DNA from: Parvularcula mediterranea
Lineage (GTDB): Bacteria > Pseudomonadota > Alphaproteobacteria > Caulobacterales > Parvularculaceae
DNA length: 64,000 nucleotides
Reading direction: 5' to 3'
Assembly: GCF_013085255.1 (NCBI RefSeq)
Contig: NZ_JABFCX010000002.1
Coordinates: 1,540,501-1,604,500 of the forward strand
Below are positions 34,685 to 43,202 of this stretch, one piece after another; the stretch's first letter is position 1; every line of letters begins with the position of its first letter. The notes below the pieces were generated by a model, which saw only the letters and a list, made by a program, of their open reading frames with translations, was not told the origin of the DNA and searched no databases. Both the position numbers and the translations under genes were made by a program.

Positions 34685-35320
34685 ATGAAAAAACTCGTCT
34701 CTTTTGCTGCAGCTGCTCTCATGGCGACTGGCGTGGCCGCCGCGCAGGGCAACTCCTTCGGTCAGGCGTCACCAAGGCAGATTCTTGATAATCTGGACGT
34801 CGGCAACGTTCAGGCTGCTGTGGTTGCGAACGGCCAATCAGCGACGATCCTCTCAGCAGGTGACGGCAGCCGGGCGGTCGGTGTGCAGATGTCTTCGGGC
34901 GTTCGCTTCGTCATCGTCCCGGCCGCTTGCCGGAACGGCAACAGCAATTGCGCAGGGGCGTCCTTCATGGGCCTCGTGCAAGGGCCTCGCCTGACCGGCG
35001 ATGGGCTCAACGCTTTCAACTCCTCTGGTGTGATCCCGAAAGCCATCAAGCACCCCGATGGCGTGATGATCCTCCACTACATGATCGCGGACTATGGTTT
35101 CGTCATCGGCAACTTCCGAAGCCAGATGGCAGTCATGGACACCGCTGTGCGCTCGATGATCCAAGGCACGCGCAGCGGTTCGGCTGCGTCCGTCTCCCTC
35201 GGTGCCCCCGGCAGTGCCGAGCGTGTGGAGCGGATCAAGGCGATCGTCGGTGATGCGCCCCACGAAGTGCCGGAGATGAGCTTCGAGATGCGCGAGTTCC
35301 TGATGGGCGGCAGCAACTAG
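34685..35320 (+). CDS. secreted YbjN-like protein (tentative)
   Basis: A 211-residue exported protein. Signal peptide about 1-20 (KKLVSFAAAALMATGVAAA). The mature part opens with a helix (SPRQILDNLDVGNVQAAVV), then a beta-pair around SATILSAGDGSRAVGV and VRFVIVPAAC, a layout resembling YbjN-domain proteins. Two Cys (ACRNGNSNC) may pair. The assignment is from pattern memory only. The frame is open 21 codons before the ATG at 34685, but the ATG gives the signal peptide. No operon partner; the toxin-antitoxin pair starts 65 bases later. Confidence 0.6.
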   Translation: MKKLVSFAAAALMATGVAAAQGNSFGQASPRQILDNLDVGNVQAAVVANGQSATILSAGDGSRAVGVQMSSGVRFVIVPAACRNGNSNCAGASFMGLVQGPRLTGDGLNAFNSSGVIPKAIKHPDGVMILHYMIADYGFVIGNFRSQMAVMDTAVRSMIQGTRSGSAASVSLGAPGSAERVERIKAIVGDAPHEVPEMSFEMREFLMGGSN

Positions 35321-35334
35321 CCTTCCGGCTACAT

Positions 35335-35385
35335 GTTGTAACAGGTGTTATAACGCGCTATCTTCTCGGAAGAGGAGATAGCGCG
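35335..35385. promoter_or_regulatory. abrB-doc control region with a perfect 10-base inverted repeat
   Basis: Two adjacent features precede the antitoxin ATG. First, gttgtaac (35335-35342) and gttataac (35347-35354) are near-identical 8-mers 12 bases apart. Second, cgcgctatct (35354-35363) and agatagcgcg (35376-35385) form perfect 10-base arms, ending one base before the ATG. The ribosome site agaggag (35371-35377) is partly in the loop. The repeat may be the antitoxin operator, an mRNA hairpin that limits translation, or both. Confidence 0.55.
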
Positions 35386-35610
35386 ATGCACAAGATCAAG
35401 CTCCGCAAGATCGGCAATTCGGTGGGCGTGGTCCTGCCGAAGGAACTGCTCGAACAGCACCAGTTCGAGCAGGGCGACGAGGTGTATGCTGTCAGCTCGA
35501 CCGAGGGTGTTGAGCTCAGGCGGTACGATCCTGAAGTCGCGAAGCAGCTTGAGACCGGGCGTTCGGTGGCGAAGCGCTATCGCACGGCGCTCAGGGAGCT
35601 TGCGAAGTGA
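35386..35610 (+). CDS. AbrB/MazE-type antitoxin
   Basis: DNA-binding antitoxin of 74 residues. The N-terminal swapped-hairpin domain (IKLRKIGNSVGVVLPKELLEQ) is the SpoVT/AbrB/MazE type. The C-terminal part (DPEVAKQLETGRSVAKRYRTALRE) is a helix expected to clamp the toxin. Paired with a Doc toxin gene that begins four bases before its stop (ATG overlapping TGA). It replaces the classic Phd antitoxin, a combination known among death-on-curing modules. Likely represses its own promoter through the repeats just upstream. Confidence 0.85.
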   Translation: MHKIKLRKIGNSVGVVLPKELLEQHQFEQGDEVYAVSSTEGVELRRYDPEVAKQLETGRSVAKRYRTALRELAK

Positions 35611-36005
35611 GCGAGCCGGTCTGGCTGCTCCCCGAAGTGCTCTCGATCCTTCACGAAGAACAGTTGCTCGAGCATGGCGGCGGTCGCGGTGTGCGGGACG
35701 CTGGCATGCTCGAAAGTGCACTTGCGCGGCCTCGAAACTCCTTCGCTTACGGCGAGACAGACCCATTTGCTCTGTCCGCAAGCTATGCGTTTGGCATCGC
35801 GAAGAACCATCCGTTCGTGGATGGAAACAAGCGGACCGCCTTCATTGCATCGGTGGTGTTTCTCGAGCTGAACGGCTTTGTGTTTGAAGGGTCTCAGCTG
35901 GATGTGGTGGAAACGGTGCTGAAGCTTGCGGCGGGAGAGCTGTCTCAGGATCAGTATGCGGAGTGGCTTCGCCACAATTCCGTGCCCGTTGCTTCTGACG
36001 ACTAG
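35607..36005 (+). CDS. doc: death-on-curing (Doc) family toxin, Fic fold
   Basis: Toxin of 132 residues. Classic Doc inactivates EF-Tu by phosphorylation, using a shortened Fic fold. The active-site motif HPFVDGNKR (residues 68-76) has His68, Asp72, Asn74 and Lys75-Arg76, matching the Doc pattern. The N-terminal segment GGGRGVRDAGMLESALARP is family-typical. Translationally coupled to the AbrB antitoxin. Its TAG stop overlaps the stop of the convergent helicase gene. Whether the toxin is active cannot be told from sequence. Confidence 0.9.
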   Translation: MSEPVWLLPEVLSILHEEQLLEHGGGRGVRDAGMLESALARPRNSFAYGETDPFALSASYAFGIAKNHPFVDGNKRTAFIASVVFLELNGFVFEGSQLDVVETVLKLAAGELSQDQYAEWLRHNSVPVASDD

Positions 36006-37099
36006 CGGACGATGGTCAGCTTTTTCGCGGCTCTTGTGACGCCGGTGTAGAGCCAGGCCATGCGGTGTTCACGGAAGGCGTAGCTTTCGTCGAAGAGCAC
36101 GACATCGTCCCACTGCGAGCCCTGTGCCTTGTGGACGGTAAGGGCGTAGCCATAGTCGAACTCGTCGGAGTTCCGGCGTTTCTGCCAGGGGATGTCGCCG
36201 GTTTCGCCTGCGAAGAACTCCGGCAGGACCGAGACCTTGGTGGCGCGGCCGCCATCTTCGGGGAGGAGGTCCATGCGGATCATGCCCCGGCGGCGGCCAT
36301 TGCGCTGCTTGACGGTCCACATGGAGCCGTTGAGGAGGCCCTTCTGCTTATTGTTCCGCAGGCAGACGAGTTTTTCCCCAACGCAGGGCTCTAAGCCGTC
36401 AAAATCCTGCCTCTCGCGAAGGCGTTCATTGTAGCGGCGGCGGGTTCTGTTGGTGCCGACGAGGACTTGATCGGTGGATAGGACAATGTCGGGGTCGATG
36501 TCGCGCTTGGCGATGACTTGCGCATCGCCATAGTCGCCGAACTCAGGCAGCTCGCCGTCGCGGATCTGCATGGAGAGGCGGACGATGGGACTTTCCTCCG
36601 CCTGCCGATGAACCTCGGTCAGCATCGCGTCGGGCTCGGCGTCGGTGAAATAGCCGCCGCCTTTGACGGGAGGGAGCTGCGCCGGGTCGCCGAGGACCAA
36701 CACGGGCGCACCGAAGGAGAGGAGGTCGCGGCCCAGCTCCTCATCCACCATCGAGCATTCATCGATGATGATGAGGGACGCTTCGCCCGCGGGCGCATCG
36801 CGGCGGATGGTGAACTCGGGGTTCTCGCCGGGGTCCTCATCCTCGCTGACGGCAGGGCGGTAGATGAGGGAGTGGATCGTCTGGGCGCCGTCGCAGCCCT
36901 TCTGGCGCAGGACGTGGGCGGCCTTGCCGGTGAAGGCGCCGAAGACCACGTCGCCGTCGACGTGCTGGGCGATCTCCTTGGCGAGGGTGGTCTTGCCCGT
37001 GCCTGCGTAGCCGAAGAGGCGGAAGACCTGGCTGTCGCGCTTGGAGAGCCACTGGCTCGCAGCTCTCAGGGCGTCGTCCTGCTGGGGGGACCACTTCAT
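36002..37099 (-). CDS. RecD/Pif1-like superfamily 1 helicase
   Basis: ATP-dependent DNA helicase of 365 residues. Motifs in order are Walker A GYAGTGKTT (about 30-38), FTGKAAHVLRQKGC, DExx-type motif II IIDECSMVD, motif III VLGDPAQLPPV, and the C-terminal UvrD-like TVHKAQGSQWDDVV with YTGVTRA. It resembles short RecD2-like helicases, often viral or phage-related in some lineages, but here sits beside xthA in a repair context. The long N-terminal part of true RecD2 is absent. Standalone, with the toxin gene at its 3' end. Confidence 0.88.
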   Translation of the reverse strand: MKWSPQQDDALRAASQWLSKRDSQVFRLFGYAGTGKTTLAKEIAQHVDGDVVFGAFTGKAAHVLRQKGCDGAQTIHSLIYRPAVSEDEDPGENPEFTIRRDAPAGEASLIIIDECSMVDEELGRDLLSFGAPVLVLGDPAQLPPVKGGGYFTDAEPDAMLTEVHRQAEESPIVRLSMQIRDGELPEFGDYGDAQVIAKRDIDPDIVLSTDQVLVGTNRTRRRYNERLRERQDFDGLEPCVGEKLVCLRNNKQKGLLNGSMWTVKQRNGRRRGMIRMDLLPEDGGRATKVSVLPEFFAGETGDIPWQKRRNSDEFDYGYALTVHKAQGSQWDDVVLFDESYAFREHRMAWLYTGVTRAAKKLTIVR

Positions 37100-37198
37100 G
37101 GGCCTTACCTTTGGTGGTCGCTAGCCGGGGAACGTAAGGTGAACTGGCGGGGGCGTCCAGCGGTGCCGAACGCCCAGCCTGCCGTTGTGGATAACTGC

Positions 37199-37600
37199 TC
37201 AGTCGTTCGTCAGGCGGATTTCGACGCCTTCGATGGGGTTGGTCTCGACGTTCAGGACCTCGTTCGTCTCCAGCTTCACGGCCAGGACACCGCCTGACCA
37301 GACCATCGGGCCGAAGGCTTCGCCGGGTGCGCCCTTGACGATGACAGCGTTGCCGAAGCCCTCATCGAGGGGGGCGGCTTTTTCGATGACCGAGACGTGG
37401 GCGGAGGGCGTCGCGTTCTCACCGCACTGGCGGGCGAACATCACCGCGTCGAACCGGTCGTCAGGAGAGGTCAGGCGCGAGACCTCCGTATTCTGACATT
37501 CGCCTGAAGGGTAGGCGTTCTTGGCATAGAAATAGGTGAAGCCGATCATAGCCACCGCGAGGAGGCCGAAAACGGAGATGATGATGCGGGATTGGGTCAT
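37199..37600 (-). CDS. hypothetical membrane-anchored protein
   Basis: Family not recognised. The 133 residues have an N-terminal signal anchor (about 6-24, FGLLAVAMIGFTYFYA) and a soluble part with two Cys (ECQN, RQCGEN) that may pair, containing SVIEKAAPLDEGFGNAVIVKG. Likely periplasmic. Its ATG overlaps the stop of xthA by four bases (same strand), so it is translationally coupled to exonuclease III, though a functional link is not evident. Confidence 0.6.
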   Translation of the reverse strand: MTQSRIIISVFGLLAVAMIGFTYFYAKNAYPSGECQNTEVSRLTSPDDRFDAVMFARQCGENATPSAHVSVIEKAAPLDEGFGNAVIVKGAPGEAFGPMVWSGGVLAVKLETNEVLNVETNPIEGVEIRLTND

Positions 37601-38391
37601 TCGAAAGTGGCCCAGACTGGGACGTGGTCGGAGGGTTTGGTGTCTCCGTTGCCGACCTCTGGGTCGCGGGCGTCGGCGTCGACGCCTGCTTCTTCGAGGC
37701 GGTCGGCGGCTTCGGGGGACATGAGGATGTGGTCGATGCAGAGGCCGTTGTTCTTCTTCCAGGCGCCGCCCTGGTAGTCCCAGAAGGTATAGTAGGGCTC
37801 GTGCAGGAGGGTTGGCACGGCGCTGGTGAGGCCAAGGTTCAGCATCCGGCGCAGGGCTTCTCTTGCCTCGGGGCGGAAGAGGGCGTCGTCTTTCCAGCCG
37901 ATCGGGTCGTAGACACCTTCAGCGGTCGGAATGATGTTGTAGTCGCCTGCCACGAGGAAGGCGTCTTCGTCCTCAAGGCTCTCCTCCATGTGGCGGGTGA
38001 GGGCTTCCATGAAGGCGAGCTTGTACTCCCACTTCGGCCCCGGCGCGGGGTTGCCGTTGGGCATGTAGAGGCCGCCGACGCGGATGGGCTCTTGGTCCTC
38101 AGGGAAGACCGTACCCTGAATATAGCGGGACTGCTCATCCTCGAAGCCGGGGACGCCGCGGATGACGTCCTCCACCGGGTGCTTCGAGAGGAGGGCGACA
38201 CCGTTATAGGTCTTTTGTCCGTGGACGAAGACGTTGTAGCCGCGCTCCTCGAAATCGCCTGCGGGGAAGGCGTCGTCCACGCATTTGATCTCTTGCAGGA
38301 CGCAAACGTCGGGCTTCGCATCATCGAACCAGTCGAGGATGCGGGGCTTGCGCGCCTTGATCGAATTGACGTTCCAGGTGGCGATCTTCAC
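37597..38391 (-). CDS. xthA: exodeoxyribonuclease III (AP endonuclease)
   Basis: Base-excision repair enzyme that cuts 5' to abasic sites and degrades 3' ends. The 264 residues include the start KIATWNVNSIKAR (Asn7), LQEIK (metal Glu34), the catalytic segment GDYNIIPT and the C-terminal SDHVPVW His. Size and order match ExoIII. A MAPEG gene ends four bases upstream of its ATG (38396), and a coupled membrane protein follows. Both belong with erpA to a conserved housekeeping neighbourhood. Confidence 0.95.
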   Translation of the reverse strand: MKIATWNVNSIKARKPRILDWFDDAKPDVCVLQEIKCVDDAFPAGDFEERGYNVFVHGQKTYNGVALLSKHPVEDVIRGVPGFEDEQSRYIQGTVFPEDQEPIRVGGLYMPNGNPAPGPKWEYKLAFMEALTRHMEESLEDEDAFLVAGDYNIIPTAEGVYDPIGWKDDALFRPEAREALRRMLNLGLTSAVPTLLHEPYYTFWDYQGGAWKKNNGLCIDHILMSPEAADRLEEAGVDADARDPEVGNGDTKPSDHVPVWATFE

Positions 38392-38395
38392 CGAG

Positions 38396-38815
38396 TTACG
38401 CCCCCATCAGCTGGCCGTAGAGCTGGACCCACATGAGGATGAGGGTGACGAAGCTCACAAGGAAGATCAGGAGGCGGACCATCACGATGTTCACCGTGAC
38501 ATGGACCGCAGCGTGCAGGATCCGCGCGATCACATAGACCCAGGCAAGGGTCACGAAGCCGTCGCTGATCGGCTGGCGCGAGGCGATGGCGAGGAGGATT
38601 GCCACGTAGAAGAGGACAGGGGTCTCGAACTGGTTCTGGAGGTTGTCGATCCAGAGCTTCGACTGGGGCGTGAAGACGTCCTTCCGGCCCTTGGCGGCCT
38701 CGCGGGCCATCGCCTTGTCATTGAGCGAAGGCACGATGCGCATGAGCGCGCCGCCTGCGAGGATGACGAGGGACAGGGCGACCTGAATGAAGAGAGGCGG
38801 GAGAATGGCTTCCAT
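38396..38815 (-). CDS. MAPEG family membrane protein
   Basis: A 139-residue four-TM protein of the MAPEG family, which includes glutathione-linked detoxifying enzymes. TM segments are around 5-24, 70-85, 91-108 and 112-133. The characteristic segment NLQNQFETPVLFYVAI is present. Substrate unknown. The gene ends 4 bases before the xthA ATG on the same strand, so both may be one transcript, and lies 59 bases after erpA. Confidence 0.85.
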   Translation of the reverse strand: MEAILPPLFIQVALSLVILAGGALMRIVPSLNDKAMAREAAKGRKDVFTPQSKLWIDNLQNQFETPVLFYVAILLAIASRQPISDGFVTLAWVYVIARILHAAVHVTVNIVMVRLLIFLVSFVTLILMWVQLYGQLMGA

Positions 38816-38874
38816 GGGACTTCCTCAAACGCTTTTGGAGCGTCCCTAGCCCTAATCGCCGCCCCGCGGCCAGA

Positions 38875-39210
38875 TCAGATGGAGAAAGAGGTGCCGCAGC
38901 CGCAGCCTGACTTGGCGAGCGGGTTGTCGATTTTGAACGCGGCAGCGATCAGCTCGTCGGCGAAGTCGATGACAGCGCCGGGCATGTATTGCTGGCTGAC
39001 CTCGTCGATCAGGATCGTGGCGCCGTCGCGCTGGAGCACGAGGTCATCGGAGCCCTTCTCGGTGACGATCTCGAAGTCGTACTGGAAGCCCGAACAGCCG
39101 CCGCCGAGCACCGAAACGCGCAGCATGGAGCCCTGAGGCTCCCCCGCCAGCACTTCGGCAACGCGCGTTGCGGCGCGGTCGGTCATGGTGATCGGCTTGT
39201 CTTCGGTCAT
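38875..39210 (-). CDS. erpA: iron-sulfur cluster insertion protein ErpA
   Basis: A-type carrier that hands [4Fe-4S]/[2Fe-2S] clusters to target enzymes. The 111-residue product carries the three invariant Cys: GGGCSGFQY and CGCG near the C-terminus. The start at 39210 (MTEDKP) is chosen; a Met three codons earlier (39219) is equally possible. Its strand partners are MAPEG and xthA. It lies divergent to the chemotaxis receptor, whereas the usual divergent neighbour, dgt, is 11.8 kb away. Confidence 0.94.
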   Translation of the reverse strand: MTEDKPITMTDRAATRVAEVLAGEPQGSMLRVSVLGGGCSGFQYDFEIVTEKGSDDLVLQRDGATILIDEVSQQYMPGAVIDFADELIAAAFKIDNPLAKSGCGCGTSFSI

Positions 39211-39365
39211 CGCTTCCATGACCCCCAGATAGGCGCGGAAGACGCCGGAATAAAGGCCTTTCCGGGCATGTCACAGTGCCGCGCAAAGCAAATTGTCTGG
39301 ACCGGTCTAACGTTAATTTAGCCGCGTTGTGGGACGGATGCGCTCCAGGGCTGGAGAGATTCATC

Positions 39366-42300
39366 GTGCAAGAACGCTTCGCTAGCGCCAATGGCGGCGC
39401 TGCCATCGCAGGTTTTATCGCATTCGTTTCGGTGGTGGTGATGGCTTTTGCCGGAACTTCCACCCTTTTCCTCATTCTGGCCGGGCTCGGCTCTGCCGGT
39501 GCGCTGGTCTTAGGGATTGTGGCCATGAACCGGGCAGGTTCGGCCGCGGCGAAGTCGTCTGAGGTCGCTGCGCAGGCAAAAGAGGCGGAGGCTGCCCTGG
39601 CCACCGCCCATGCCGAGCGCGATGCAGTTCAAGCTGACGCGGAGGCTGCGTCCGCGGAAGCGGCTGAGCAGGGCGCCTTGCTTGAAGCGGTCGGCCGGAC
39701 GCAAGGCTGGATCAGCTTTGACCTCGACGCGAAGGTCCTTGAGGCCAATGAAGTTTTCCTCGGCGCGATGGGCTATTCCGCTGACGAGATCAAAGGCCTG
39801 CCGCACAGCACGTTTTGTGATCCCGCCTATGCTTCTTCCCGTGAGTACGATGCGTTCTGGGGCAGGCTGAAGGCTGGCGAGGCCGTCACTGGCAAGTTCA
39901 CCCGGTTCGCGAAAGACGGCTCTGAAGTCATCATCCGTGCTGCCTACAACCCTGTGGTTGGAGAAGACGGTGCGCCCAAGAAATTTGTGAAGTTCCTCAC
40001 CGTGGTCACGAAAGAGGAGCGGACCGCGCAGGAGGCGGCTCGCAAGGGCGTTGCCTTTGAAAAGACGTCCGTCGCCACGGTGATCGTCGATGCCGAGCAA
40101 CGGATCATCGACGCAAACGACGCATTCCTCGCCCTTGTTTCGGAGCAGTCCGAAGCCTTTGCGGAGCGCTGGTCAGGTATCGCTCGCGGTTCGATGGTCG
40201 GCGAGACGCTGCATGTTGCCGGAGCTGATCTTTCTGCGCAGGCGGGCCTCTTCGCTGAAGGTCGCCACACAGATGACCTTGATGCGGGTGAGCGCAAGTT
40301 CAGCATCAACGCCGCTCCTGTCTTCTCGAAGAAGGGCGACTATGAGGGCAGCGTCGTCGAATGGCGCGACGTCACCGCGAGCCTGACCCGCGATGCGCTC
40401 CTCAAGGCCTTCGATACGACCCAGGCGCTGATCGAATTCTCCGTCGACGGTACGATCAGGGATGCCAACGACAACTTCCTCGCAGCTGTTGGCTATGAGA
40501 AGGACGAGATCGTCGGCCAGCATCACCGCATGTTCGTGACGGCTGATGATGCGCGTTCGGATGAATACCGCGCCTTCTGGAACAAGCTTGCCGAGGGTGA
40601 AGCCCAATCCGGCCGCTTTGAGCGGGTGAGCAAGGACGGCGAGGCTGTCTGGCTGCAGGCGACCTACATCCCGGTCAAGGACCGCTCGGGCAAGGTCTTC
40701 AAAATCGTGAAGTCCGCTGCTGACATCACCGCTTCGGAAGTGGCTGAACGCGACCGGGTGGCTGTCCTCGAAGCTGTGGACCGGACCCAGGCTGTGATCG
40801 AGTTCGACCTCGAGGGCCGCATCCTGCGGGCGAACGACGCCTTCCTTTCGACCGTGGGCTATAGCCTCGACGAGATCGTTGGCGAGCATCACCGCATCTT
40901 CGTCGACAGCGCTTACGCCGCAAGCAACGAATACAGAGCATTCTGGGAGAAGCTGGCTTCGGGCGAGTACGATGCTGGCCGCTATGAGCGCCTGGGCAAA
41001 AACGGCGACACGATCGTCATTCAGGCCGCCTACAACCCGATCTTCGATGCCAGCGGCAAGCCTGTTCGCGTCATGAAGTTCGCCACCGACATCACTGAAG
41101 TTGAGAGCCTTGCGCGCGAAGCCATCTTCAAAGGCTCTGCCTTCCAGCAATCCGCTGCGCCGATGATTGTTGTGGCGCGCGACGGAAGTGTCGAGCACGT
41201 CAATGAAGCAGCAAAAGGCTTCTTCGGTTCACGGACGGAAGCATTCGGTACTGCGTTTGACGAGATCACTGGTGCTGCCATTGGCGATCTGCACGCTGAC
41301 CTCGCCGGTGTGGTTGGCCGCGTGGCGTCTACCGATGAGCACCCGCTGGTCATCGATAGCGATGCAGGCGAGCTGAAGATCTGCATCTCGGCTTCTCCTA
41401 TTGCGGATGAAGCTGGTGAGGTGATCGGCTCGGTCCTTCAGTGGGAGGACGTTACCGAGGCCCGGGTCTCTGTGGGTATGATCCAAGCCTTCGGCCAGAG
41501 CCAGGCTCTGATCGAGTTCTCCCCGGAGGGCGTGATCGAGAAGGCGAACGCGAACTTCCTTGACGCCGTCGGCTATTCTGAAGAGCAGGTCGTTGGTCAG
41601 CATCACCGCATGTTCGTCACGGAAGAGTACGCTCAGTCTTCTGAGTACCGTGACTTTTGGGCGGCGCTTGCGCGGGGTGAGTCCTCTGCTGGCAAGTATG
41701 AGCGCGTGCGCAATGGCGGCGAGCCACTGTTCCTGCAGGCGACCTACACGCCGATCACGGACGCTCACGGCGTGGTCTACAAGGTTGTGAAATCAGCAGC
41801 CGACATCACTGCCATGGAGCTTCAGGCCCAGGCAGATGAAGCTGAACGTCAGCGTCAGGACGATGTGCAGGAGCGCGTTGTCACGATGCTTGCGGAAGGT
41901 CTCGACAGGCTCTCCGATGGCGACTTCGGCTTCGAGATTCTCGACCATTTCCCCGAGGAGTATCAGCAGCTTCGGTATGACTTCAACGCTGCGGTGACCA
42001 AGCTCCGCAACTCTGAAGAACAGCGTGAGGTGATTGCTTCCGAGCAGAACCACGTCGTGGAACGTCTCGCGACTGCGCTTGAAGAGCTGTCGGAAGGCGT
42101 TCTGACCTGCCAGATCGATGACGCCTTCTCTGGCCAGTACGAAAAGCTGCGCGTCGACTTCAACGGTGCGATTGCGCAGCTGCGCGATGTGATGGGCTCG
42201 ATTGCCGAGACCGCGACGCATATCTCGACGGGTGCGGGCCAGATTACGCTGGCTGCTGACGATCTGTCGAAGCGGACCGAGAACCAGGCTGCGACGCTGG

Positions 42301-43121
42301 AAGAAACGGCTGCGGCGCTTGACGAGATCACCTCCACCGTTCGTCAGACGGCTGATGGTGCCAAGGAAGTCAACACGGTCGCCACGGACACTCGCGCTGA
42401 GGCTCAGGAGTCGGGCGAAGTGGTCCGTAGTGCCGTGAGCGCGATGGGTGAGATCGAGAAGTCCTCGACCCAGATTAGCCAGATCATCGGCGTTATCGAC
42501 GACATCGCCTTCCAGACGAACCTTCTCGCCCTCAACGCCGGTGTCGAAGCCGCGCGGGCAGGCGATGCGGGTCGCGGCTTCGCAGTCGTGGCGCAGGAAG
42601 TCCGGGCCCTCGCGCAGCGGTCATCGGATGCTGCGAAAGAGATCAAGGAACTGATCTCGACCTCCTCCGAGCAGGTCTCGCGCGGCGTGGATCTTGTCGG
42701 CCGGGCAGGCGAAGCCCTTGGCGAGATCGTCGGCCGTGTGGAAAATGTCAGTGCACTGGTCTCCGAGATTGCAGCCTCTGCGCAGGAGCAGTCGATCAGC
42801 CTCGCTGAAGTCAACGCCGCGATGAACAAGATGGACCAGGTGACCCAGCAGAACGCTGCGATGGTCGAGGAATCCACCGCTGCGAGCCACACGCTTGCAG
42901 AGGCATCGGGCAAGCTGATCGAGAAGGTCGGTCACTTCGAGACCGGCGTGAAGATCGAGACGGCGAAGACAGCTGCTCCGCGTGCTGCGGAACCTGCCGA
43001 TGAGGAAGAGGCAGCGACGCCTCCTCCGGTTCATCAGCAGCGCGAGGCTGCCCAAGCCTTCTTCGCTGGCGCCGGCGGCGCGGCGGAAGAGCTCGACGAT
43101 GATAATTGGGAAGAGTTTTAA
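39366..43121 (+). CDS. methyl-accepting chemotaxis protein with six PAS domains
   Basis: Receptor of 1251 residues. Numbering from the GTG at 39366: two closely spaced TM helices (about 11-30 and 32-54) with almost no periplasmic part, six PAS domains (105-815), two HAMP-like helices (about 835-882 and 897-942), then the signalling domain with hairpin tip [21 protein letters not shown]. The C-terminus is a linker ending NWEEF, a CheR/CheB tether-like pentapeptide. PAS 1-3 resemble PAS 4-6 (period about 360 residues). GTG is preferred because ggagag lies eight bases ahead; an in-frame ATG at 39276 exists. The receptor probably senses a cytosolic or redox/oxygen cue, but no cofactor site is certain. 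Confidence 0.93.
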   Translation: MQERFASANGGAAIAGFIAFVSVVVMAFAGTSTLFLILAGLGSAGALVLGIVAMNRAGSAAAKSSEVAAQAKEAEAALATAHAERDAVQADAEAASAEAAEQGALLEAVGRTQGWISFDLDAKVLEANEVFLGAMGYSADEIKGLPHSTFCDPAYASSREYDAFWGRLKAGEAVTGKFTRFAKDGSEVIIRAAYNPVVGEDGAPKKFVKFLTVVTKEERTAQEAARKGVAFEKTSVATVIVDAEQRIIDANDAFLALVSEQSEAFAERWSGIARGSMVGETLHVAGADLSAQAGLFAEGRHTDDLDAGERKFSINAAPVFSKKGDYEGSVVEWRDVTASLTRDALLKAFDTTQALIEFSVDGTIRDANDNFLAAVGYEKDEIVGQHHRMFVTADDARSDEYRAFWNKLAEGEAQSGRFERVSKDGEAVWLQATYIPVKDRSGKVFKIVKSAADITASEVAERDRVAVLEAVDRTQAVIEFDLEGRILRANDAFLSTVGYSLDEIVGEHHRIFVDSAYAASNEYRAFWEKLASGEYDAGRYERLGKNGDTIVIQAAYNPIFDASGKPVRVMKFATDITEVESLAREAIFKGSAFQQSAAPMIVVARDGSVEHVNEAAKGFFGSRTEAFGTAFDEITGAAIGDLHADLAGVVGRVASTDEHPLVIDSDAGELKICISASPIADEAGEVIGSVLQWEDVTEARVSVGMIQAFGQSQALIEFSPEGVIEKANANFLDAVGYSEEQVVGQHHRMFVTEEYAQSSEYRDFWAALARGESSAGKYERVRNGGEPLFLQATYTPITDAHGVVYKVVKSAADITAMELQAQADEAERQRQDDVQERVVTMLAEGLDRLSDGDFGFEILDHFPEEYQQLRYDFNAAVTKLRNSEEQREVIASEQNHVVERLATALEELSEGVLTCQIDDAFSGQYEKLRVDFNGAIAQLRDVMGSIAETATHISTGAGQITLAADDLSKRTENQAATLEETAAALDEITSTVRQTADGAKEVNTVATDTRAEAQESGEVVRSAVSAMGEIEKSSTQISQIIGVIDDIAFQTNLLALNAGVEAARAGDAGRGFAVVAQEVRALAQRSSDAAKEIKELISTSSEQVSRGVDLVGRAGEALGEIVGRVENVSALVSEIAASAQEQSISLAEVNAAMNKMDQVTQQNAAMVEESTAASHTLAEASGKLIEKVGHFETGVKIETAKTAAPRAAEPADEEEAATPPPVHQQREAAQAFFAGAGGAAEELDDDNWEEF
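39678..41811 (+). repeat. tandem duplication of a three-PAS module within the receptor gene
   Basis: Two consecutive units of about 1.08 kb (39678-40733 and 40758-41811), each coding PAS types A, B, A'. Matching pairs include EAVGRTQ with EAVDRTQ, VEWRDVT with LQWEDVT, and [10 protein letters not shown] with [10 protein letters not shown]. Offsets between the pairs are 360-362 residues. Type B lacks the FW motif and long insert of types A and A'. The copies are diverged, so the duplication is old. Confidence 0.8.
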
Positions 43122-43202
43122 GCTTTTAGAGGCATCGTGAAATTGGGGAAGACGCCGAGGGGAGGCGCTTCCCGCGTGAGAGTTTAGGGGTTGGCATCCA
43201 CC

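Noticed and set aside
39276-39365. Upstream ATG for the chemoreceptor
   Set aside because: No ribosome site, and the added 30 residues ([10 protein letters not shown]...) look non-coding; the GTG at 39366 has ggagag eight bases ahead.
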